A stretch of 64,000 bases of DNA, from positions 1,488,001 to 1,552,000 of the forward strand of contig JAMYHL010000010.1 in the NCBI GenBank assembly GCA_025531455.1. The letters run 5' to 3'. The translations under genes and the position numbers were made by a program. The DNA comes from Apiotrichum sp. Y4204 (taxonomy: Eukaryota; Basidiomycota; Tremellomycetes; Trichosporonales; Trichosporonaceae). This document shows, in pieces, positions 57,476 through 64,000 of this stretch; position 1 is the stretch's first letter, and every line of letters starts with the position of its first letter. The notes beneath the pieces are model-generated. The model was not told the origin of the DNA. It worked only from the letters and a program-made list of their open reading frames with translations, and ran no database searches.

Positions 57476-58621
57476 TCAATTATCGCCCCGCATAGCGACG
57501 AGCAAATCCCGCACGCCGGCAACAAAAGTCTTGTACACCCCAAAGGCGGGGTACAGCTGGCGGTTGTGCGTGCCGCCCTCTTCTTCGAGCACGCGTACAT
57601 CGACCCCGTCGCGGCGCATACAGGCGACGAGGGAGGCGATCTCGTCGCGCAGCGCCTCGCCCCCGCCGAGCGTGACGAGCACAGGGCCGGATGTCCACGA
57701 CCCGGGGGGCAGGCAGGCGAGCGCCATGGGGGGTGCTTTTACACCGTCGGCCGTGTAGTGCCTGTTCGTAGACGCGGTCATTGCGAGCTGCAGCCTTGGT
57801 ATGCCCCCTGGGCGATCGAGTGTGTCGTTGCGGGAAGGGTAGAGCGCGTTTGTCTCCTCCGAATAATCCAGATCGCACGCCGGGGAACAGAGGATCATGG
57901 CCCCCGGCGGACCGAGACCAAGTTCCGGGAGGCACTGGGCGGTGGCGAGCGCGAGGTGGCCCCCTGCTGAGTCGCCACAGAGCACGATCCGGTCCATGGG
58001 GACATTAAGCGTGTTTACGGCGTAGAGAACGGCACAGGCGGCGTCGAGGAGTTGCGCGGGGAATGCAGAGGCGTCATCGTGCGCGAGGCGGTATTGCACG
58101 CTCAGGACGCGGGTCGTGTCCCCCGCCAAGCGGTGGGCGAAGCCGTGCGAGAGCGCGTGCGCGAACACGTAGCCTCCCCCGTGGAAGTAGATCATCAGCG
58201 CGTCGGAGCCGCCAGGCGGGGTGAGGAGGAAGGCGGGGCGTGGTTCGGGGTTTATCTGCGGAGGGGAGGCAAGGAGGCCGTCACCCCCCGCTGCTCGGGA
58301 TACTTCCTCGGCTACAGGAATCCACACCTGGGCTGTATCAACGGATTCGTACCCCTTTGGCGGGGGGAGGATCTTTTCTTGTTCTCGCCGCGACACGGAG
58401 GGCCAGGCGGGGAGGCAGAGCACAAGCGTCCACCCCACCCTGGTGGCGAGGTAGCTCCCGAGGGGCTGGCGGCGTGCGGAGAGGTAGTAGAGTGCCAAAT
58501 GGAGGGGGAGGAGTGGGATTACGAGGAAGAGGATTATAGCTGTACTGAGGGGGTATATCACCCATGGGGGCCACGGGGACTGGGCAAAGGCTGGGGTCAG
58601 GCGGAGGTTGGCACGCGGCAT
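57476..58621 (-). CDS. Alpha/beta hydrolase of the hormone-sensitive lipase family (381 aa)
   Basis: Single exon. An N-terminal hydrophobic segment (about residues 20-47) probably anchors it in a membrane. The catalytic domain has the oxyanion motif HGGGY at 147-151, the nucleophile elbow GDSAGG with Ser218 and a C-terminal His352 in GGTHNRQ. The acid member would normally be Asp in a DxLRDE motif; here it is GEALRDE, so Glu322 or Asp326 must serve. These are features of HSL-type esterases and lipases that act on short or medium acyl esters. Related fungal proteins include sterol-ester deacetylases and secondary-metabolite esterases. Substrate unknown. A TATATAA element lies about 35 bases upstream of the start. 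Confidence 0.88.
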   Translation of the reverse strand: MPRANLRLTPAFAQSPWPPWVIYPLSTAIILFLVIPLLPLHLALYYLSARRQPLGSYLATRVGWTLVLCLPAWPSVSRREQEKILPPPKGYESVDTAQVWIPVAEEVSRAAGGDGLLASPPQINPEPRPAFLLTPPGGSDALMIYFHGGGYVFAHALSHGFAHRLAGDTTRVLSVQYRLAHDDASAFPAQLLDAACAVLYAVNTLNVPMDRIVLCGDSAGGHLALATAQCLPELGLGPPGAMILCSPACDLDYSEETNALYPSRNDTLDRPGGIPRLQLAMTASTNRHYTADGVKAPPMALACLPPGSWTSGPVLVTLGGGEALRDEIASLVACMRRDGVDVRVLEEEGGTHNRQLYPAFGVYKTFVAGVRDLLVAMRGDN

Positions 58622-58654
58622 TGTGGTGGTCGCTCGGTAAGTCCAGGCTGTGGG

Positions 58655-58661
58655 TTATATA
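58655..58661 (-). promoter_or_regulatory. TATA box candidate for the alpha/beta hydrolase gene
   Basis: TATATAA on the minus strand, about 35 bases before the start codon at 58621; the leader would be almost absent if this site is used. Confidence 0.4.
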
Positions 58662-59121
58662 TGTAACGAGTGAGTGGGAAGAGCACCATGCCTCCTCGGC
58701 TCATCCGGCATGTCGTGTCGAGACTCCGATGGAGTACAGATAGATACGCTCAAGCGGTAGTGAGCTGAGCTACGGCATCGGCGGAATGGGGGGCGACAAC
58801 GATGGCGATGCGCCGTTAAGGTTGTTTGCTCGATAAGCATATATCGCGTGCTCGGTCACAGTCGGGCTGGTAGCTCTGATCAACAAATCGCTACGGGAAT
58901 TAACGGTGGATCTCTGAGCTCCGACCTCCGAGCGCCGAGGACGCAGTCGCCTAGGACCGCGAAGACGCAGACCCCAAGACCAAGGCCGGAACAGAGGGGA
59001 GTCGGGGTTGGAAACAGGTAGGCCGGCGGGTATGCCGAGATCCTGGGGACTCTGGGACCACGACACTCGCTCACCCGGGACGCGCGCGGCGAGGGAGTGA
59101 AGACGGAGGGGGGCGAGGTAC

Positions 59122-59153
59122 CGAGAGCCCGAGAGCCCGAGCGCCCGAGAGCC
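59122..59153. repeat. CGAGAGCC tandem repeat (four copies)
   Basis: Four adjacent 8-base units, one with a single change, in the hydrolase/vWA intergenic region. Confidence 0.8.
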
Positions 59154-59635
59154 CGAGATTCCCAGAGCCCAACGCGGTCGAAAAGCTTGCCGTTTTGGTG
59201 CTCGGTGCTGCAGCTGAAATGGCCGAGATTGTGAGGATTTAGGGCTCCGAGGTCCGTGTCGTGTTGTGTTCTTACAGAAGCCCGTCTTCGGGAATGCAAT
59301 GGAAGGGAGTGTTGTCAACACTCCTTTCTCCTGATAACATCTCTGAACCCCAGCAGTGAACTCCACAGACGTGCCCAAGCCCTATCGGACATCGGACAGA
59401 AGAAAGAACAGCACTCGAGCTCACTGTGACGGAAAATCTCCGGATCAACCCCGCGACTACACTACCAAGGCTCTTGGCGACGCGATGACGCGCAGCCGCA
59501 TTCCAATCGGCGGCACCGCCTCGTCCGACATCGGGCACAAGTGGTGGTATCGATGGGCCCCATACTCTCATCCTCCCACTTGCCATTCCCCAATCTCCCA
59601 TCTCACACTCCCATCTCACATACTACTAAACCATC

Positions 59636-60833
59636 ATGGGACTCGCATCAGCCATGAAGGCGCGGGATGCCGCCGCCGCGCCGCAGTACGCTCCTCCCCC
59701 CGGCGCGCCTCCCGGTGCCGCGCCGCCACAGTACGCTCCGCCTCCCGGTGCCCCGCCGCAAGCCGCCGAGCCTGCCGTCGAGGCCGTGCAGGCCATCCTG
59801 CAGCGCTGCGTCCAGGACGTGAGAGCGAGAAAACGAAAAAGGCATACTGACCTGTTCAGCAGGGTATATCGGCATTTTATCCCCCGGCCCAGGCGGGTCG
59901 CCTGCACGCCATTGCGCAGCACATTGTCGCGAGCCGTGCGGTGAGCAAGCTCGCGAGCCACTGGCGCATCCCGATGGAGAAGGCGATCGAGTTTGTGAGT
60001 CCGCATCAGAGCATAATAGAGGTTTGGGCTCACACCGCCAGACAAAGATTGCGCTCTTTGACGTGATTCTCATGATTGACGACTCGGGGTCGATGCAGTA
60101 CCAGGAGAACGGCGCGCGTATTGAGGATCTCAAGCAGTGAGGAGAACATGGAGATACAGAGCACTGATTCCCAGGATTCTCGAGCACATTGTCTTTGCGG
60201 GCCAGCTGTTTGATGCGGACGGCATCGAGGTACGCTTCTTCAACTCGAGCAAGATTGGGAACAATGTGCGCTCCGAGGCGGACGTGCGTGCGCTCGTGGA
60301 CTCCAACCCGTTCAAGGGGGTGACCAACCTCGGCAAAGAGATGTGGGACAAGATTCTCGATCCGTTGGTCGTCAAGCCGGCCAAGAAGGGTGTTCTTGAG
60401 AAACCCGTGCTCATCATCACCATCACCGACGGCGCACCGTACCCCGAGAACCCGTCCAAGATCCGCAGCGTGATCAAGGACACGAAATCCGCCCTCAAGA
60501 GCACAAAGTACGGTGCTGATGCGGTTTCGCTCCGTGAGTGCCCACAAAAGTCTAGCCTTTCCTGACATTCCAGAGTTTGCACAGGTGGGAAACGACAAGG
60601 AAGCACAGGAATTCCTCGCAAACCTCGATGACGACCGTGCCGTCGGCAGCCTCATTGACGTGACATCCACATTTGAGTGGGAGCAGGCCGAGATGCTCCG
60701 CAAGACGGGCACACATCTCACCCCTGAGGACTGGCTCATGAAGCTGCTTCTCGGCGGGATAGACACCAAGTATGACCAGCAGGACGAGGTCAAGAAGCCG
60801 GTTTCCAAGTTTAAAAAGTTCTTCGGCGCGTGA
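59636..60833 (+). CDS. vWA-domain protein with proline-rich N-terminus (342 aa)
   Basis: Five exons: 59636-59818, 59863-59994, 60042-60136, 60175-60533 and 60574-60833. The first 55 residues contain a two-fold repeat of PQYAPPPGAPPGAAP type. A helical stretch follows, then a von Willebrand factor A domain beginning at ALFDVILMIDDSGSM with the MIDAS motif DxSxS intact, LIITITDGAPYPE as the second metal-binding segment, and GADAVSLQFAQVGND near the fourth strand. Copine-like fungal vWA proteins of this shape bind divalent cations and protein partners and are intracellular; no signal peptide is present. Exact role unknown. The end of intron 1 has two CAG acceptors 3 bases apart. Confidence 0.88.
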
Positions 60834-61203
60834 AGCGGGGTATGAGAGGGGAACATGGATTTATTGTACGGTCCTGTGTGTTGGACTGACTGCACGCGAT
60901 GCACACTAACCGGCCTGCTGCCCTGGCGGCCACACCTCCAAGCCTAGGCTACAGAGGCACGGTAACGACTGGGGCCTGGCTGCAACGCAGTATCTGCGTC
61001 ACCATACGACGCGTTGTTCACCGTTTCCCGCCTTGACCTGGCGAGATGGGGCATGGGGCAGTTGACATGAGCTGACGGTGTTGTGACTCGCAGGACGATA
61101 ACATCAGCGATGTGGCCTTGGCCGAGGTCTTCAGTGCTGCCTATATACTCCTCCTGACCCCTTCTTCTCCCAATCTCCCTCAATCCAACTGAAACCATCA
61201 ACG
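60834..61203. other. Intergenic region before the first 77-residue paralogue
   Basis: 370 bases with the vWA gene 3' end and a TATATA at 61142-61147, 57 bases before the next start codon. Nothing else seen. Confidence 0.5.
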
Positions 61204-61437
61204 ATGGGCACCACCTGGCACGTCATCGTCATCAACGTTTCGACAAAGGACGCATCCAACTTCTCCACAGCCTCCGGATCCGAGCCCGAACATGAGGAGG
61301 AGCTCCGCCGGGTGCTCAGCAGCATCCAGGGCGAGGGCAGGACGCCCCTGTCAGTCACCCACACCCACGAGGACGACGGCTATGAAACCACCATTGAGAT
61401 TTGGGATGACCGGCCCAATTGGCAGAGGTACTATTAA
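61204..61437 (+). CDS. Small acidic protein, first member of a tandem paralogue pair (77 aa)
   Basis: A 77-residue single-exon frame, start preceded by a TATATA box 57 bases upstream. No family recognised. It shares with the gene at 61893 an identical length, an N-terminal hydrophobic strand (WHVIVINV versus ITLINA), a central helix E-E-L-R-x-V-L-x-x-I, a P-x-S-[VI]-x-H-T segment and a closing D-x-R-x-x-W-x-x-YY. The pattern (strand, helix, two strands) suggests a small compact alpha/beta domain. No signal peptide, membrane segment or cysteines. Function unknown. The homology to its neighbour is the main argument that this is a real gene. Confidence 0.7.
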   Translation: MGTTWHVIVINVSTKDASNFSTASGSEPEHEEELRRVLSSIQGEGRTPLSVTHTHEDDGYETTIEIWDDRPNWQRYY

Positions 61438-61892
61438 CGCAATGGCAGAGTGAGTCCCGCCAACTGCGCATCCTCACGTGGACAGGTGACTGGACGTGGT
61501 ACATCTCGCATGGTCGGAGCTGATGTCGTCGAGCTTGCGTCCATTCCCGGGGATGCGGGATCGCTTTCTTATGAATCAGATAATGGCCCAAGTTCTCGAC
61601 CACCCGGACTTGAAACGACCGGGGAGGTCTAAACCTTGATTACGAGAGGTCGGGCTGTGTAACAGGAGCGATGTGGACAGCTTTCTCCTGTGTCCAACCT
61701 TATACGTTCCCGCAGGTGACCTCCGCATGCAGCATAGTCAGCCGAGTTGAACTGGTCAAGGGCACAACACGACATCTGCGATGCACAACCTGACGGTCGC
61801 GGCGTCACTATCGTTATCGACATTGCATACAGTTCCTCTTCACTCGAATCCCCGCCTTCTCATGTCACCTTGTCCAGCACATAACGTCCAAG
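61438..61892. other. Spacer between the tandem paralogues
   Basis: 455 bases with no coding frame of note; it should hold the 3' end of the first and promoter of the second small gene. Confidence 0.5.
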
Positions 61893-62126
61893 ATGTCAGA
61901 CGAACCGACCAACATCACGCTCATCAACGCCTACCACCTCCCGAAAGGCTCCACCCAAAGCGTGTCCTTTGCCGCCAGCGAGGGACAGGAACATTTCGAC
62001 GAACTACTCCGCGTCCTCAACGTCATCAAAGATGAAAATCAAGTTCCCTTTTCAATTAGTCACACTCCTAGCGACACTATCATTGTTATCCTCGATAAGC
62101 GTCGTGACTGGGACCAGTATTATTGA
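61893..62126 (+). CDS. Small acidic protein, second member of a tandem paralogue pair (77 aa)
   Basis: A 77-residue single-exon frame, paralogous to the gene at 61204. Conserved features are ELLRVLNVIKDE in the central helix, VPFSISHT after it and LDKRRDWDQYY at the C-terminus; aligning the copies needs a gap of about four residues before the last strand. It is cysteine-free and has no signal peptide or membrane segment, so a cytosolic or nuclear location is likely. Moderate divergence between copies with conserved length indicates selection at the protein level. I do not recognise the family. Confidence 0.7.
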   Translation: MSDEPTNITLINAYHLPKGSTQSVSFAASEGQEHFDELLRVLNVIKDENQVPFSISHTPSDTIIVILDKRRDWDQYY

Positions 62127-62740
62127 TGCGAACAACGGTAAGGAAGGTTGCGTTAGCTGAGCTGCGCCAATGCTGACCTGGGAAAGAAAAGGGGCCCAGC
62201 GAGATGATGCATGTCAACCAAGCGGATCTCCGTAGTTCCGACGACGACGATGGCACTGTCTATCAATACCCCCGAATCTCACCCACCCACGACCTCGCAA
62301 TTCACACTACAAGGCGGAGCTGGAACAACCATCATCGCCACCGAAGCAGAACCTGTGGCGTCGGGCGGTGCGCATTTCGGCCTTGACACGGAACGTGCGT
62401 CGCCCACGAGGAGTGTACACAGCTGAGCGCGGAGCGAAGCACGAAAGCCAGCGACGCAGGTGCTGTGTTCTGGCTGCGGCCGGTGCCGCTTGGGCCTTGG
62501 GCCTTGGGTCCTGGAAGAAGCTTGAGCGGCAGTGGACGCCACGGCCGTGTCGATCGCGGGCGTTCTGCTGTGCTGCAGTGGGGCGCTATTCGCGGCCCGT
62601 GAGCATAAAGGGGTCCACCTCGTTGGTCCGTTCCATGGTTTGCGGTTGGAGTCGCGGGGTGAATTCTGAAGGGGATATAAGCCGTGGGGGAGAGAACAGC
62701 ACATCCAAACCCCAGAACTCGTTCCCACCACATCACGGCG
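62127..62740. other. Intergenic region upstream of the small secreted protein
   Basis: Contains a TATAA box at 62676-62680. A 71-codon plus-strand frame at 62211-62426 is Thr/Ser/Pro-rich and lacks the features of the two small paralogues, so I do not call it. Confidence 0.5.
62676..62680 (+). promoter_or_regulatory. TATA box candidate for the small secreted protein
   Basis: TATAA in GGGGATATAAGCC, 61 bases before the start codon at 62741. Confidence 0.5.
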
Positions 62741-62944
62741 ATGAAGCCCGGTACCCTGTTCGCGACGCTCGCCCTCCTCACTACGGCGCTTGCGGTCCCC
62801 ATCCCCGAGAAGACCTCGCCGCTCTCCGCTGAAGGTTCTGTCCTCGTTGCCGCTCTCGATAAACCCCATGCCGACGCGGTCCATGCGCTCGCGGGGTACG
62901 AGGACCGTGATCGCGACTATGCGAGGCGCGCTCGTCTTTCCTAA
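62741..62944 (+). CDS. Small secreted protein (67 aa)
   Basis: A 67-residue frame starting with a good signal peptide (MKPGTLFATLALLTTALAVP). The mature part of about 48 residues is polar, has no cysteine and ends in a basic patch after a possible dibasic site (YARRARLS). A TATA box lies 61 bases upstream and the start is in a good context (GGCGATGAA). An in-frame upstream Met at 62684 would destroy the signal peptide and is rejected. It may be a wall or effector-like peptide or a processed precursor. No CAAX box, so not a typical basidiomycete pheromone. Function unknown. Confidence 0.55.
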   Translation: MKPGTLFATLALLTTALAVPIPEKTSPLSAEGSVLVAALDKPHADAVHALAGYEDRDRDYARRARLS

Positions 62945-63756
62945 GCCGGACAAGTGTATGACTTGTCGACGATTGCCCGGCACGTTCAGAGTTGGGCAGA
63001 AAGCCGTCGGCGCGCCTCTCATACATTGTTTTTTCACGTGTAGAGAATGAGATGCAGAAGATAGCGGGTGGTGAGCACAATTCGCCGGGCCAGCCTTCAA
63101 CGTCGCAGAGTGCTGCCGAGTTGGAACCGGTGCTCGCGCTGGTATTTCGCTTGTAGTCCCGATCATGGATTGTTTATCGTGATTCCCGAGCTCGCGCAGT
63201 CGTCTACTTCAGCATCCGGCAGCACGATTTGCACACTACCACACACGGCACAGGCCGGGTACATAATGTCCCAACGGCCCGGGTGCGCCCTTGCTGTCGC
63301 CGTGCCGCATCCGACAGGCGCGATTACGGCTGTGAGATTGGGCGCTGCAGGATGATGCACAAGACGAGCAAGACGCGCTGCCGAACAAGCGTCGCGGGCA
63401 GTGTTCTTGCAAACCATGTCAGCTGCGGATCTCCGTTGGCGGGCCGGCCAGTTTCCGCATGCCGTCGGTATGCCCGTGGTTTCCCCATCTTGACCCTGGC
63501 GCTCTGATGTCGAGGTCCGTCAGTGTGTGCATGTGAGCAAGTGAGTGACACGACACTTAGGATCTTAGGACAGTGCATGTGCGGTTGTGCGCCGTGTGAC
63601 AAATGCGCTGTCAGTATTACGTGTGTGTGTAAAAACGGCGTATAATCACTACAGTACATTGCGGTTAATTAGGAACAGGAAAGACAATGACAAAGAGCCT
63701 CGGAGACTGGGTGACTCGGAGAGACGAGCCGCACAGTCACTCGTACATGGCCGCGC
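62945..63756. other. Intergenic region near the right edge
   Basis: About 810 bases between convergent genes. Frames on both strands overlap and none looks coding. A GTGTGTGT run is near 63620. Confidence 0.45.
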
Positions 63757-64000
63757 CTACTGCTTGTCGGCGATGGGGACGTCCTTGCCCGTGACCTGGG
63801 GTCAGGCAAAGTCGAGTGGCGGCGAACAACTAGTAAGTAGCCAGTGGCTCATGGCTCATGGCTCACCTTCTTGAACATGCTGCGGACGCCGTCCGAGATC
63901 TTCTCAGTCGTCGCGGCCGACTGGCCGTGTCCCGCTTTCTTCAGCACCGCGTCTACGCCCTTGTCTGCGTGTGAGCGAGAGACCCAGAGGAAAGGTCTGG
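63757..64000 (-). CDS. 3' end of an unknown gene (runs off the right edge)
   Basis: Two exons are visible on the minus strand: 63964-63867 and 63795-63757 (stop TAG), preceded by an acceptor (CACACGCAG) so that the 5' part lies beyond the window. The visible C-terminus reads DKGVDAVLKKAGHGQSAATTEKISDGVRSMFKKVTGKDVPIADKQ in two exons, that is, a lysine-rich amphipathic helix region without membrane segments. The intron between them contains a TGGCTCA heptamer array. Small fungal stress-induced proteins have similar charged repeated helices, but I cannot name a family. Confidence 0.55.
63844..63864. repeat. TGGCTCA heptamer array shared with 42814-42834
   Basis: A 21-base sequence made of three TGGCTCA-type units is identical at 42814-42834 and here, inside the last intron of the right-edge gene. 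Confidence 0.85.

Larger units (their letters stand above)
58622..59635. other. Divergent intergenic region between hydrolase and vWA gene
   Basis: About 1 kb with promoters of both genes. A CGAGAGCC tandem array lies at 59122-59153. No coding frame is convincing. Confidence 0.5.

Noticed and set aside
62211..62426. Third member of the 77-residue family
   Set aside because: The 71-codon frame lacks the central helix, the P-x-S-x-x-H-T segment and the W-x-x-YY ending.
62279..63166. 295-codon minus-strand frame
   Set aside because: Arg/Ser/Pro-rich with no domain, and it overlaps the TATA box and signal-peptide gene on the other strand.

Overview
The window looks like nuclear DNA of a basidiomycete yeast, most likely a tremellomycete and perhaps Trichosporonales. 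This is inferred from G+C-rich sequence, genes broken by many 35-60 nt introns with GTGAGT/GTAAGT donors and CTAAC/CTGAC branch sites, two intron-containing tRNA genes, and a CAP59/CMT1-type (GT69) mannosyltransferase of the kind known from capsulated relatives of Cryptococcus. No bacterial operons, phage, CRISPR arrays or intact transposons are visible. Exon joins below were worked out by hand from splice consensus, reading phase and family similarity; there is no transcript evidence.

Layout. Left edge to 16 kb: a truncated membrane-anchored protein, a cupin, an amino-acid permease, tRNA-Pro(CGG) and tRNA-Ile(AAT), a secreted PL14-like polysaccharide lyase behind long poly-C tracts, an unknown disordered protein and an MFS sugar transporter. 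18-31.7 kb: an allantoate-permease-family MFS carrier, a single-pass glycoprotein, an MDR-type oxidoreductase, a duplicated-domain protein, an F-box-like protein and an 11-exon APC permease. 33-39 kb: a secreted agmatinase-like ureohydrolase, a MATE transporter and a Zn2Cys6 regulator. 39.8-42.6 kb: an enoyl-CoA hydratase and an APH/ACAD11-type kinase-like protein, both ending in the peroxisomal signal AKL. 43.4-60.8 kb: a sulfatase, a ferric reductase, a PI-PLC-like enzyme, the GT69 mannosyltransferase, an alpha/beta hydrolase and a vWA-domain protein. 61-64 kb: a tandem pair of 77-residue paralogues of unknown family, a tiny secreted protein and the 3' end of another gene.

How the genes may work together. 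The window is rich in uptake and surface functions: six transporters, a secreted lyase, a sulfatase, a secreted ureohydrolase, a ferric reductase and a mannosyltransferase. Two neighbourhoods look functionally coherent (inference): permease, agmatinase, MATE carrier and zinc-cluster regulator (29.6-39 kb) for guanidino or polyamine nitrogen, and the peroxisomal hydratase/kinase-like pair (39.8-42.6 kb) for unusual hydroxy-fatty acids. The least explained items are the 77-residue tandem paralogues, the duplicated-domain protein at 26.2-27.4 kb and the poly-C tracts before the lyase gene.
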